Part shown: one piece after another, positions 36,241 to 45,626 of the stretch
Layout: each line of letters starts with the position of its first letter
How positions within the stretch are numbered: the stretch's first letter is position 1
NCBI RefSeq assembly: GCF_022919575.1
Contig: NZ_CP095071.1
Coordinates: 3,358,001 to 3,422,000 of the forward strand
Source: Gracilibacillus salinarum
Lineage (GTDB): Bacteria; Bacillota; Bacilli; Bacillales; Amphibacillaceae
Reading direction: 5' to 3'
Length of the DNA stretch: 64,000 bases
Program-made: the position numbers and the translations under genes
Notes under the pieces: generated by a model
Database searches by the model: none
Told to the model about the DNA's origin: nothing
What the model saw: only the letters and a program-made list of their open reading frames with translations

Positions 36241-37260
36241 GTGAGTAAACAGAAGCAAGCACAGCTCCGGAAAGATGTGATGCCATATGCATCTCCGAAA
36301 TCAAAAAAGAGTACCATTCAACTATTAAATACAATACCACCCTTTTTTATATTATGGTTTTTAGCCTATCAAAGTTTGTCCGTCTCAGTTTGGTTGAGTC
36401 TGGCAATCTCAGTAGTAGCGGCGTTATTTATGGTAAGAGCGTTTATTATTTTTCATGATTGTGCCCATCAGTCCTTTTATCAAAACAAAAAAATAAACAG
36501 GATAATCGGAACGGCAACTGGTGTGCTTACTCATTTCGCGTTTGAGAAATGGAAAAGGGAACATGCTATTCATCATGCTACCAGTGGGAATCTTGATCAG
36601 AGAGGGACAGGCGACATTTGGATCATGACGGTAAAGGAATATCAACGTGCAAGCAAATGGCAAAAGCTTCAATATCGTCTTTATCGTAATCCATTCGTTA
36701 TGTTTGGATTAGGTCCCTTTATGTTATTCCTGTACAGTAATCGTTTTAACCGTAAGGATGCCCGCAAGAAAGAACGCCTTAATACGTATCTTATTAACGG
36801 CTTGTTGTTGCTGATCTATTCGGTTATGGTGTGGACATTAGGCTGGCAAGCGTTGCTGTTTGTACAATTGCCTATTGTGTATGTAGCAGGCGTATTAGGC
36901 GTTTGGTTGTTCTATGTGCAGCACCAGTTCGAAGATTCTTATTTTGAACATGAATCAGAATGGGATTATGTGAAAGCTGCAGTTGATGGAAGTTCTTATT
37001 ATAAACTGCCAAAATGGCTGGAGTGGTTTACTGGGAATATCGGATATCATCATGTGCACCATTTGGCACCAAGAGTTCCCAACTACTTATTAAATAAAGC
37101 GCATGAAGAGACACCACCATTGCAAAAAGCAACGACGATAACATTAAAGACAAGCTTAGAATCGCTTCGCTTCCGATTATTTGATGAAGATAAAAAGTTA
37201 TTTGTCAGCTTTAAGGACATATCGTTGTCCTCTAAAAATTCCAATACCGTTCGTTCTTAA
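36241..37260 (+). CDS. des: Acyl-lipid delta-5-type fatty acid desaturase
   Basis: 339 residues with four membrane helices. The three histidine boxes are HDCAHQ, HAIHHAT and HHVHH (in NIGYHHVHHLAPRVPNY). The sequence is close to B. subtilis Des, including WFTGNIGYHHVHH and ITLKTSLESLRFRL. It inserts a double bond into membrane phospholipid acyl chains in the cold. GTG 36241 is chosen (TAGGG upstream), giving MSKQKQAQ as N-terminus; GTG 36223 is an alternative. DesK and DesR follow. Confidence 0.93.
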   Translation: MSKQKQAQLRKDVMPYASPKSKKSTIQLLNTIPPFFILWFLAYQSLSVSVWLSLAISVVAALFMVRAFIIFHDCAHQSFYQNKKINRIIGTATGVLTHFAFEKWKREHAIHHATSGNLDQRGTGDIWIMTVKEYQRASKWQKLQYRLYRNPFVMFGLGPFMLFLYSNRFNRKDARKKERLNTYLINGLLLLIYSVMVWTLGWQALLFVQLPIVYVAGVLGVWLFYVQHQFEDSYFEHESEWDYVKAAVDGSSYYKLPKWLEWFTGNIGYHHVHHLAPRVPNYLLNKAHEETPPLQKATTITLKTSLESLRFRLFDEDKKLFVSFKDISLSSKNSNTVRS

Positions 37261-37263
37261 CCT

Positions 37264-37306
37264 GATAATCTTCTTCCTGGCGCCAGGAAGAAGATTATCT
37301 TTTTTG
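37264..37306 (+). terminator. Perfect 36-bp palindrome terminator after des
   Basis: GATAATCTTCTTCCTGGC is followed directly by its exact complement, then TTTTTTT. It separates des from the desKR unit. Confidence 0.92.
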
Positions 37307-37317
37307 CAAAAAGCAAG

Positions 37318-37415
37318 AAAACTACAGTATTAGAAGTAATAAGGGGACGGGTACTTACAATATGGATTATATTAAATGGAACTGTATTGCCAAATGGGTA
37401 AAAAAATAAGCGTTG
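37318..37415 (+). repeat. Left-end relic of the dispersed palindromic element
   Basis: AGAAGTAAT...TACAATATGGATTATATTAA and ATTGCCAAATGG match the left flank, inverted repeat and first inner bases of full copies; the rest is lost. Confidence 0.55.
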
Positions 37416-37607
37416 ACTAATTAACTGTTTATAGCCCATACTCCTATGCATAAGTGCTCCTTTGTAGAGTATTAGGGAACAAGTATGGACTCCCTTCTAC
37501 TAAGGAATTTTTGTAAATATATTTTCTATTCGTGCAAGACTAATCGGTTTTCCCTTGAGGTATGTGTGTACAACTAAATGGAATGACAGAGATATGTCGC
37601 TAATCAT

Positions 37608-37636
37608 TTGGTAACTTTTTGAACAACCTCTATAAT
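37608..37636 (+). promoter_or_regulatory. Promoter of desKR
   Basis: TTGGTA (37608-37613) and TATAAT (37631-37636) are 17 bp apart, ~40 bases before the desK start codon. Confidence 0.7.
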
Positions 37637-37677
37637 ATGTTTAGATAGATTCTAAGTTGGAAAAGGAGAATATTGCT

Positions 37678-38811
37678 GTGCGGCATTGGTATGATATATT
37701 TCCCAGTCACACTGGTTTAAGCTTATACATATGGATAATTTTTTGTGTATTGCCATTTTATTTTATTTTTCGATCTACTTCTTTATTTGAAATTGTAATC
37801 GGTAGTGTAGTTACACTGTTATTTTTTGGCGTATACTGGGTTACTTTTACATCGCGTGGTCCTTTGGTCTACATTGGTTTAAGTGTGGAGTATATCATTC
37901 ATATTTTCATGACTTTATTGTACGGATATGTATATTTTGCTTTATTTAGTGCATTTTTTGTTGGTAATATTCGTCATAAAGCAGGTTTTATTACAATGTA
38001 TGTAATTCACCTTGTTGTCACAGCGGGGGCGATGACAGCAGGGTTTATTATTAAGTATTCTTTGTTTTTAGAACAAATCCCCTTTTTGATTATGACGATT
38101 CTAGGTGTGATTTTGATACCAATTAATCGTTATAATCGCATCAAACAGGAAGAATTAGAAGGTCAATTAGAAGACGCAAATCGAAAAATTGCTGAACTCG
38201 CAATAATGGAAGAACGTCATCGGATTGCGAGAGATTTACATGATACGTTAGGACAGAAATTATCGATGATTGGATTGAAGAGTGAATTATCCGCAAAGCT
38301 GATGGAAAGAAATCAAGAAGCAGCCAAACAGGAATTAAAAGATGTACAAGATACAGCGCGTCAGGCATTAAAAGAAGTGCGTGAAATGGTGTCCGACATG
38401 AAAAGTATTCAAGTAGAAGATGAAATCGAACATGCGAAGCAGTTGCTGAAATTAGCTGGAATTGCGTGTGAAGTGAAAGCGGAAGCAGATATCGACCGTA
38501 TTCCAATATTAATTGAAAATGTGATTAGTATGTGTTTGAAAGAAGCAGTAACTAATATTGTAAAGCATAGTAATGCAAGTAAATGTTGTCTTCGATTACG
38601 GGATACAGAAGAAGCCACTCATTTGCAAGTAATTGATAACGGGGTGGGCACAACAGGTAAGAATAAGTTTGGAAATGGACTAACAGGTATGAAGGAGCGG
38701 TTGGATTTTGTCAATGGTACGTTGAGAATTCATTCATCATCTGAAGGTTTTGAAGTACTAGTATCTGTTCCGAAAGTGTTAAAACAGGTAGAAGAGGAGG
38801 GGGATGTATGA
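37678..38811 (+). CDS. desK: Membrane thermosensor histidine kinase DesK
   Basis: 377 residues. Five hydrophobic helices fill residues ~15-150 and begin LYIWIIFCVLPFYFIF, close to the B. subtilis DesK sensor N-terminus. A two-helix linker leads to the HisKA_3 box EERHRIARDLHDTLGQKLSM with its phospho-His, and the ATPase has NIVKHS, DNGVG and GNGLTGMKERL. GTG 37678 follows AAAGGAG by 9 bases. Known role: senses membrane thickening at low temperature and phosphorylates DesR, which turns on des. Confidence 0.93.
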   Translation: MRHWYDIFPSHTGLSLYIWIIFCVLPFYFIFRSTSLFEIVIGSVVTLLFFGVYWVTFTSRGPLVYIGLSVEYIIHIFMTLLYGYVYFALFSAFFVGNIRHKAGFITMYVIHLVVTAGAMTAGFIIKYSLFLEQIPFLIMTILGVILIPINRYNRIKQEELEGQLEDANRKIAELAIMEERHRIARDLHDTLGQKLSMIGLKSELSAKLMERNQEAAKQELKDVQDTARQALKEVREMVSDMKSIQVEDEIEHAKQLLKLAGIACEVKAEADIDRIPILIENVISMCLKEAVTNIVKHSNASKCCLRLRDTEEATHLQVIDNGVGTTGKNKFGNGLTGMKERLDFVNGTLRIHSSSEGFEVLVSVPKVLKQVEEEGDV

Positions 38812-39407
38812 TACGGATAGTGTTAGCAGAAGATCAGCAATTGTTGTTAGGGGCATTAGGATCTTTGCTGGACCTGGAGGAAGACATGCAAGTGATTGGT
38901 AAGGCCAATAACGGTTCAGAGGTATTAGATTTGGTTCAAAAAGAAAATCCTGATATATGTTTGTTAGATATTGAGATGCCGGTAATGACGGGATTGGACG
39001 CAGCGGAGCAGTTAAAGGATCATCCGTGTAAAGTCATTATTCTTACTACTTTTGCCAGACCGGGATATTTTGAAAGAGCAAGGAATGCCAGTGTGAATGG
39101 CTATTTGTTAAAAGATAGTCCTAGTGAGGATTTGGCACAATCTATTCGCCAAATAATTACTGGTAAAAGGATTTACTCCCCGGAATTAATTGATCTTGCT
39201 TTTTCAGAAACAAATCCGCTGACTGAAAGAGAGACTGACGTATTGCACCTGTTAGCGGAAGGTCAGACAACAAAAGCGATTGCTAAAACATTGTTTCTGT
39301 CCAATGGAACAGTACGGAATTACATATCCGTTATTTTAGATAAGTTAGAGGCAGATAACCGGATTGAAGCGATTACGAAAGCGCAGGAAAAAGGTTGGCT
39401 AAAATAA
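38808..39407 (+). CDS. desR: Response regulator DesR (NarL/FixJ type)
   Basis: 199 residues. The receiver domain has acidic pocket ED near residues 8-9, phospho-Asp in CLLDIEMPVMTG (~54), Thr in ILTTFARPGYF and Lys in GYLLKDSPSEDL. The C-terminal LuxR-type HTH reads LTERETDVLHLLAEGQTTKAIAKTL (parts) and GTVRNYISVILDKL. It overlaps desK by ATGA. It binds the GACA/TGTC palindromes upstream of des, 1.5 kb away. Confidence 0.93.
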   Translation: MIRIVLAEDQQLLLGALGSLLDLEEDMQVIGKANNGSEVLDLVQKENPDICLLDIEMPVMTGLDAAEQLKDHPCKVIILTTFARPGYFERARNASVNGYLLKDSPSEDLAQSIRQIITGKRIYSPELIDLAFSETNPLTERETDVLHLLAEGQTTKAIAKTLFLSNGTVRNYISVILDKLEADNRIEAITKAQEKGWLK

Positions 39408-39426
39408 ATATGGATGATAAAAGCAG

Positions 39427-39452
39427 GCTCAGCAATCGCTGAGTTTTCTTTA
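39427..39452 (+). terminator. Terminator of desKR
   Basis: CTCAGC (39428-39433) and GCTGAG (39438-39443) form a short stem before TTTTCTTTAT. Confidence 0.65.
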
Positions 39453-39454
39453 TG

Positions 39455-40154
39455 AGTAAAGAAAGTATATAAGTACAGTCACAGCAGTAATCACTTTGAA
39501 CATGAAGCTGAGTTCCTATAATATGGATTATGTTAACTAAGGCTTTATTGCCAAATAGTCATTTTGATATAGATTATCTGCTTAGCAAAGCTCCGGAAAT
39601 AGGCTCCGCGTCCTGTGGGCACGACGGTCTGCAAGGCTACTACTTGAAATAACATCTGTGCTGCCTTGTGCCGAGGAAGCTTACCTCGAAGCGATACTAG
39701 AAGACACAGGCACAGACTAAGTGGATCTTCAGCTCGCGCTGATTCCACGGGAGTCTCCGCCTATTTCCTGCGCTAATGGGAAGTACTACAACGATTGGAA
39801 CAGCTAGAAGCAGTGGTGCTAAGCAATTTATTTCATCAATTAAGGTTTAAATCTTGCAGTTAGTGCTTCATATCCTAACTGTCGCATAAATTGTGGAGCT
39901 ATACATCAGCGGAGGCCAACCATGGAGACTCCCGCGGGATTGAGCAGGTGCTGGAGCTAACTTTGTGAAGCGTTCTTCTTCACAAAGTTAGCTCCAGCCG
40001 TGCCCCGCAGGACGCGGAGTGGTTGGACGGAGCGGTATCATACCACACGTAATTTTTCAAAATGACCACTAAGCTGCTAGTTTGCATAATCCATATTATA
40101 GGAAGTTTATTAATTAAGTCAATTAGAACCGGGTGGGTTATGCCCGGTTTTTCT
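39455..40154 (+). repeat. Full-length dispersed palindromic element R5 (A-to-B orientation)
   Basis: Left flank AAAGAAAGTATATAAGTACA, inverted repeat CTATAATATGGATTATG (39518-39534), module A (39590-39770, long core with ACAGGCACAGAC), linker, and module B with the 20-bp hairpin GGAGCTAACTTTGTGAAG/CTTCACAAAGTTAGCTCC. Then come the right inverted repeat CATAATCCATATTATAGG and the terminator-like ACCGGGTGGGTTATGCCCGGT-TTTT. The minus-strand frame 39545-39748 shares its peptide with frames in other copies only because the DNA is repeated. Confidence 0.9.
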
Positions 40155-40356
40155 TACCTATTTAAAAACTATTCAAAGGCATCAGGGAATTATTTCAAAA
40201 GGGAAGCCCTTGAGTGGAAAATAGATAAAGGCAACTACAGCTCTGCTCTCGCCAAAGGCTCAGCACTCACTGAGTTTTCTTTATTGCTTTTTTGTCGAAA
40301 AGATCATACAATATCTTTCGTGACTAGAAATATAATACAGAAATAGGAGTGAGTGA

Positions 40357-41763
40357 ATGACTGTAAAAGTGGAAAAAAGAGGAACCATTGTAGCTTTACT
40401 GTTAGCAGGAACATTTATTGCGATTTTAAACCAAACGTTAATGATTACAGCGATACCTCCTATTATGAATGAAATGGGCATAACTGCAAATACAGCGCAA
40501 TGGTTAACGACCATTTTTATGCTTGTAAATGGAATTATGATTCCGATTTCTGCATTTTTAATAGATCGTTTTACAACAAGGCAACTATTTTTGACTGCGA
40601 TGAGTGTGTTTGCGGTCGGTACCCTTGTTGCAGCATTAGCACCTAGTTTCTCGGTACTTCTTGCAGGTCGTGTTATTCAATCTGCGGGGGCAGGGGTCAT
40701 GCTGCCTCTAATGCAAACGGTATTTCTGATGATTTTTCCAATTAACAAACGGGGCTCTATTATGGGGATGGTTGGGCTTGTTATTTCCTTTGCACCTGCG
40801 ATCGGTCCTTCGTTGTCAGGTTGGATCACGGAACACTATTCTTGGAGAGTTCTGTTTTATATCATCTTACCAATCGCTATTATCGATATTATTATCGCTT
40901 ATTTTGTGATGAAGAATGTTACAGAGATTACGAAGCCTAAATTAGATATTCCTTCCATTATATTATCTTCACTAGGTTTCGGTGGATTGCTTTACGGATT
41001 CACAAGTGCAGGTAATAACGGCTGGGATTCGATGGTTACGATTGTCGTATTGATCGTTGGTGTGATATCGCTCTTAAGTTTTATTTTGCGACAATTAAAA
41101 CTGAAACACCCTATGTTGGAATTTCGGGTCTTTACCTATTCTATTTTTCCGTTGACTGTCAGTTTAGGGATGATTGCATTTATGGGATTGATTGCTGTTG
41201 AAACGTTAATTCCATTGTATATGCAGGATGCCAGAGATTTTAGTGCGATGGAGTCAGGCTTAGTTATTTTACCAGGTGCCCTGATTACTGGTTTTATGTC
41301 ACCGATAACGGGTCGCATTTTTGACAAAATTGGTGCGAGATGGCTCGCAATTATTGGATTCGCTCTGATGACAATCGGCTCTTTTCTGTTTACTATATTA
41401 GATGACAAGACTTCTATTACTTATTTAACAGTTATCTTTGCTATTAGAATGCTTGGGATCTCGATGGTAATGATGCCAGTTGCTACAGCAGGGCTGAATC
41501 AACTACCGAAGAAGCTGATTGCGCATGGTGCAGCAATGGATAATACTTTGCGGAATGTATCAGCATCTGTGGGGACAGCAATATATGTCACGATCTTAAC
41601 ACAGTCTCAGGCCGCTGCTGAACAAAGTGGGAAAGCTTTACCGGCTATTGAAGCATTTAATACAACCTTCATGGTACTATCGATCGTTACCATGGTCGGG
41701 CTAATCCTTTCCTTTTTTATTAAAAAGAGCAAACCAGCAGAAATAGAAGAAGAAGGAGAATAG
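40357..41763 (+). CDS. MFS drug-efflux transporter, DHA2 (14-helix) family
   Basis: 468 residues with ~14 hydrophobic helices. Motifs: LNQTLMITAIPPIMNEMG (motif D1-like), GRVIQSAGAGVMLPLMQTV (motif C-like) and PAIGPSLSGWITEHYSWR. It resembles the LmrB/EmrB/YhcA group that exports lincomycin and other hydrophobic drugs by proton antiport. RBS AGGAGTGAG precedes ATG 40357. The partial MFS gene at the right end of the window is a close paralog. Substrate is unknown. Confidence 0.88.
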   Translation: MTVKVEKRGTIVALLLAGTFIAILNQTLMITAIPPIMNEMGITANTAQWLTTIFMLVNGIMIPISAFLIDRFTTRQLFLTAMSVFAVGTLVAALAPSFSVLLAGRVIQSAGAGVMLPLMQTVFLMIFPINKRGSIMGMVGLVISFAPAIGPSLSGWITEHYSWRVLFYIILPIAIIDIIIAYFVMKNVTEITKPKLDIPSIILSSLGFGGLLYGFTSAGNNGWDSMVTIVVLIVGVISLLSFILRQLKLKHPMLEFRVFTYSIFPLTVSLGMIAFMGLIAVETLIPLYMQDARDFSAMESGLVILPGALITGFMSPITGRIFDKIGARWLAIIGFALMTIGSFLFTILDDKTSITYLTVIFAIRMLGISMVMMPVATAGLNQLPKKLIAHGAAMDNTLRNVSASVGTAIYVTILTQSQAAAEQSGKALPAIEAFNTTFMVLSIVTMVGLILSFFIKKSKPAEIEEEGE

Positions 41764-41785
41764 CATCAGCTATTCTCCTTCTTTG
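41752..41785 (+). terminator. Terminator of the MFS gene
   Basis: GAAGGAGAATAGC (41752-41764) and GCTATTCTCCTTC (41769-41781) pair perfectly; the stem overlaps the stop codon. Confidence 0.8.
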
Positions 41786-41815
41786 CATAGAAGCAGAGAT
41801 TTGAGCTTTTTTCTA

Positions 41816-42643
41816 TTAGTTTCTTTTATGCTTAGGAATTGCCTGTGCCTGAAAATGTTCAGCTAAATAGCTAAGCTCCTGTTTCATGGTTTCTCCTTGC
41901 ATCGGCAGCCCGTGGCCGGCGATAACGATATCGGGTTCTAATTCATTGATGGTGTGTACGGATAGTTCTGCTTGAGCCCAGTCCTGCGTAAAGTAAGCAG
42001 GGGGTCCGTACACGTGTTGAATGGGAAAAAACACAGAAAAGGATGACTCCGCTTTTTCCGTTGAGATTGCGTCTCCTGCAATAAGCACACGATCTTTTTC
42101 GCGAAAAAGACTGATATGACCAGGTGTGTGTCCAAATGTCTCAATATATTTCCATTCCGATAAATAAGGTATGCTTCCGTCGTTGGGTAAGGGAGAAACG
42201 ATGCCTTCCAAGTGATCTGGTTTAGTAGGAAATATGGTGGACAGTAACGATATCATTCCGCCGCCGACAGTAGGATCACCTGGCGGATAAGGCGTAATGC
42301 CTGTTACAAAATCCATTTCGTTTTGATGAATATATACAGGTACTTGCCAATGATCAACCAGTTTTTTGACGGACCCGATATGATCGAAATGTCCGTGTGT
42401 TAGAATAATCGCGGCTGGCGGTTTGTTGCCATACCGTTGTTCACACGCATGCAAAATCCGGTCTTGGTATTTTTTTATACCGGCATCGACTAAAATCCAT
42501 TCACTATCATTTGGAGCACCAATCATAATCACATTTGCCAGTAACGTTCGATAATAAGCTATATCAGGAGAAATCTCTTCCGGTACTGCATGATCAAAGT
42601 CTCGTTCGAGTTCTTCCCATTTTTCCTTATGTTCTTGATCCAT
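41816..42643 (-). CDS. Metallo-beta-lactamase-fold hydrolase
   Basis: 275 residues. The zinc motif HxHxDH reads LTHGHFDHIGSV; further ligands lie in GHTPGHISL and an IAGDAI Asp; VIAGHGLPM supplies the last His. It belongs to the YflN/glyoxalase-II-like soluble hydrolases. ATG 42643 has AAGGTGGGA; the frame upstream to 42718 is not used. Substrate is unknown, and no operon partner is seen. Confidence 0.88.
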   Translation of the reverse strand: MDQEHKEKWEELERDFDHAVPEEISPDIAYYRTLLANVIMIGAPNDSEWILVDAGIKKYQDRILHACEQRYGNKPPAAIILTHGHFDHIGSVKKLVDHWQVPVYIHQNEMDFVTGITPYPPGDPTVGGGMISLLSTIFPTKPDHLEGIVSPLPNDGSIPYLSEWKYIETFGHTPGHISLFREKDRVLIAGDAISTEKAESSFSVFFPIQHVYGPPAYFTQDWAQAELSVHTINELEPDIVIAGHGLPMQGETMKQELSYLAEHFQAQAIPKHKRN

Positions 42644-42837
42644 TGTTGTCCCACCTTGTATGAAGCGTAAACTATTCTTATTTTGACGCAAAATGGGTCT
42701 ATCTATACAAGAAAACAATGCGAATGGAATATTTAAGTAAAATTTGTGTAAATCAAGGAAAAAACAGTGCGATCTATAGACAAATGCCTAAAACGTGATA
42801 CACTTTTAATAAGAAGATGTAAGGGAGTTCGATCGAG

Positions 42838-43425
42838 ATGGTTATCTGGATGAAGAAACTGACAGTCTTATTAATAACAATCCTAACACTGGGTCTATAT
42901 GTACCGCCGATCTATATTGATGCCGATATCGATAAAGGCGAAGTTGAACCGAGTGAAGATCAAGCAAAACAATTGGATGATCAGGTTGTAGAGGATACGA
43001 GTGACGTCGTCCTTGAAGACTCGAATCAACTCTACTTACAAGAATTAGATAAGCAAGCGGAAGAATTAGTGTTTGAAAAATTAGGGAAAATATCAACTAA
43101 AATTGATACTGAACTGAATCAAGTCGTGTTACCAAACTTGGAAGCAGTATTACACGATATATATGAACAAATTGGCGAAGAGGAAAGCCAATATTTAATG
43201 ATAAAAGAAGAGCCTTCTGCTGGATATGGTGAACGTATATTTAACTTATATGACGCCAAGCAAAAGCAGAATGTTGCCAAGTTTCATGTTAATCGAGTGA
43301 AAAGACCATCGGATGGTTACTATTTTCAATTTCACTATCATCTATTCAATGATCAATTCGAAGAACATATTCCATTAGCAGAAGTGTACTGGGGTAAAAA
43401 TACGCCACCGCAATGGATGATGTGA
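42838..43425 (+). CDS. ypjP: YpjP-like exported protein
   Basis: 195 residues. The N-terminal helix (WMKKLTVLLITILTLGLYVP) acts as signal or anchor, then follow an acidic linker (residues 30-65) and a conserved C-terminal domain with GYYFQFHYHLFNDQ and VYWGKNTPPQWM, which matches B. subtilis YpjP. Function is unknown. RBS AAGGGAG lies 8 bases before ATG 42838. Confidence 0.8.
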   Translation: MVIWMKKLTVLLITILTLGLYVPPIYIDADIDKGEVEPSEDQAKQLDDQVVEDTSDVVLEDSNQLYLQELDKQAEELVFEKLGKISTKIDTELNQVVLPNLEAVLHDIYEQIGEEESQYLMIKEEPSAGYGERIFNLYDAKQKQNVAKFHVNRVKRPSDGYYFQFHYHLFNDQFEEHIPLAEVYWGKNTPPQWMM

Positions 43426-43439
43426 CATATAAACAAACG

Positions 43440-43471
43440 GATGCCGCTTGAAATAGAGGCATCTTTTTTTC
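43440..43471 (+). terminator. Terminator of ypjP
   Basis: GATGCC (43440-43445) and GGCATC (43458-43463) are followed by seven Ts. Confidence 0.75.
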
Positions 43472-43580
43472 ACACTTAGGGATCAGCAAGTGAGAAGATC
43501 GACGTAGCAGAAATTCAAAGCGTAACTGGTGTATGAAAAGCTCGGAACTCGCTAATGAACCAGGTGAATGCCGAGTTTTT

Positions 43581-44335
43581 CTAATCAGTCAAGAAAGTAC
43601 AAACGTTCAGTCACAGCAGTAATCATATTGAACATAACGGACTTCCTATAATATGGATTATGTCATCTAACAGCTTAGTGGTTATTTTGAAATATTATGT
43701 GTGGTATGATGCCGCTCCGTCCAACCACTTCGCGTCCTGCGGGGCACGGCTGAAGCTAGGCTACTACTAGAATTGCTTCTCTGCTGCCTTGCATCGAGGA
43801 AGCCTACTTCGAAGCGTTACTAGTAGACACAGGTGCAGACATTGTGGATCTTCAGCGCCTGCATAATCCCGCGGGAGTCTACGTGGTTGGTCTACGCTAG
43901 AATTGGGACTCTACAATTTTTGTAAGAGCTAGCATATTGATCGGATGCATATATAATTGCTATTGAACAATGCCTAGAACTACTGCTTTTTGCTGTTACA
44001 TCCGTTGTAGCACTTTCCTTAAGCGTAGGAAATAGGCGGAGACTCCCGTGGAATCAGCGCGAACTGAAGATCCACTTCATTTGTGCCTGTGTCTTCTAGT
44101 ATCGCTTCGAGGTAAGCTTCCTCGGCACAAGGCAGCACAGATGTATTTCAAGTAGTAGCCTAGCTGATGCCGTGCCCACAGGACGCGGAGCCTATTTCCG
44201 GAGCTTTGCAACGCAGATAAAATATTTCAAAATGACCGTTTTGCCATATAGCCTTAGTTGACATAATCCATATTATAGGTAGTTATATAATAGTTAAATT
44301 AAACAGGACCAGGCGGGTTATGCCTGATTTTTCTT
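43581..44335 (-). repeat. Full-length dispersed palindromic element R6 (inner cassette inverted)
   Basis: The constant left flank (AAGAAAGTACAAACGTTCAG, TCACAGCAGTAATCAT) and inverted repeat CTATAATATGGATTATG are as in R5. The inner order is module B (43710-43895), linker, module A (44025-44210), the mirror of R5. The right end reads CATAATCCATATTATAGG, then ACCAGGCGGGTTATGCCTG-ATTTTT in the same orientation as in R5. GGAGTCTACGT at 43874-43884 is an empty IS110-element target. Confidence 0.9.
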
Positions 44336-44521
44336 ATCGCGCTATTGAGAACTAAATTATTTTTTACAAGAAAATATCAGAATTTTAAAACATTTCACTT
44401 TATTTTATATGGAAAAATAGGTAAAATGAAATGTATCGTGTTGTTTGAAAAAGAGCCCATTTCTCCACGTTGACAGGATGTTTTGTGGACGGAAATATGA
44501 AGATAAAGGAGTCACGAAATA

Positions 44522-45427
44522 ATGCCTATAAAAGTACCGGATTTATTACCAGCTAAGGGAAAATTACAAGAAGAGAATATATTCGTTATGGATGAAAGCA
44601 GGGCATTTACACAAGATATACGGCCATTAAAAATATTAATTTTAAATTTAATGCCATTAAAACAACAAACAGAGACACACCTTCTGCGCCTACTTGGGAA
44701 TAGTCCGTTACAAATTGATATTGGACTTTTGCATACAAGTACGCATACATCGAAGAACACATCACCGGAGCATATGAAACAGTTTTATAAATCGATAGAA
44801 GATGTAAAACAGAATAAGTATGATGGATTAATTATAACAGGAGCACCTATTGAAAAGCTTCCGTACGAAGAAGTAAAGTATTGGGATGAACTCTCGCAAA
44901 TTATGGAATGGAGTAAAACAAATGTCACCTCAACCTTGCATATTTGCTGGGGAGCGATGGCTGGATTGTATTATCATTTCAATATCGATAAATATATTAT
45001 GCCAACAAAACTATCGGGTATTTATCCGCATACACTGAATGATCCTCGAGAGAAATTATTAAGTGGATTTGATGAAGAGTTTATGGTTCCGCATTCTCGT
45101 AATGCGGATATTCGCAAAGAAGATATAGAGAATACACCCGGCTTAAAGATTTTAAGTGAATCGGATAAGGCGGGGGTATATCTGGTAGCTTCTACGGATG
45201 GAAAGCAAATATTTGTCACTGGTCACCCTGAGTATGATTCACAAACGCTGAAGAAGGAATTCGATCGAGACACAGCGGCAGGGTTACACCCACAAATTCC
45301 AGAAGATTATTTTCCGGATGACGATCCGGAACAGATACCAAAACTGCGATGGAGAACGCATTCCAATATGCTAATTTCCAACTGGTTAAACTATTATGTA
45401 TATCAGGAAACACCATATGAATTATAA
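44522..45427 (+). CDS. metAA: Homoserine O-acetyltransferase MetA
   Basis: 301 residues, the usual MetA length. Catalytic Cys lies in [15 protein letters not shown] (~142), and the His/Glu pair in VTGHPEYD (~235/237). The acyl-donor switch at position 111 is Glu in [10 protein letters not shown]; Glu there marks acetyl-CoA use, Gly marks succinyl-CoA. It makes O-acetyl-homoserine for methionine synthesis. RBS AAAGGAG precedes ATG 44522. No SAM riboswitch was recognised in the ~185 bp leader. Confidence 0.93.
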   Translation: MPIKVPDLLPAKGKLQEENIFVMDESRAFTQDIRPLKILILNLMPLKQQTETHLLRLLGNSPLQIDIGLLHTSTHTSKNTSPEHMKQFYKSIEDVKQNKYDGLIITGAPIEKLPYEEVKYWDELSQIMEWSKTNVTSTLHICWGAMAGLYYHFNIDKYIMPTKLSGIYPHTLNDPREKLLSGFDEEFMVPHSRNADIRKEDIENTPGLKILSESDKAGVYLVASTDGKQIFVTGHPEYDSQTLKKEFDRDTAAGLHPQIPEDYFPDDDPEQIPKLRWRTHSNMLISNWLNYYVYQETPYEL

Positions 45428-45464
45428 GAAAAAGCAGAGAGCTAAGCTCTCTGCTTTTTCTTAT
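45426..45464 (+). terminator. Terminator of metA
   Basis: AAGAAAAAGCAGAGAGCT and AGCTCTCTGCTTTTTCTT form a long A/T-flanked hairpin with the Ts in the descending arm. Confidence 0.9.
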
Positions 45465-45515
45465 ACGATAGGAAAGCACAAATTTGAACAATAAGGAAGC
45501 TCGACGTTGTCTGTA

Positions 45516-45625
45516 CCATGTATAAAAGACTGCAAATACACTGTGCCGCGAGAAGCTAACATCGAAGCGTCCCAGGCAGCCGCTAGTACAAACAAAGTGG
45601 ATGTTCAGCTCTGCGGTCTTCTCCT
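45516..45625. repeat. Decayed fragment of module A of the dispersed element
   Basis: TGTGCCGCGAGAAGCTAAC, ATCGAAGCGTCCCAGGC and ACAAAGTGGATGTTCAGCTC align in order with the module A core of the 61.1-kb copy, but with many changes. Confidence 0.55.
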
Positions 45626-45626
45626 A

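Noticed and set aside
44336..44521. SAM riboswitch upstream of metA
   Set aside because: No S-box core elements or terminator/antiterminator pair could be found in the leader.
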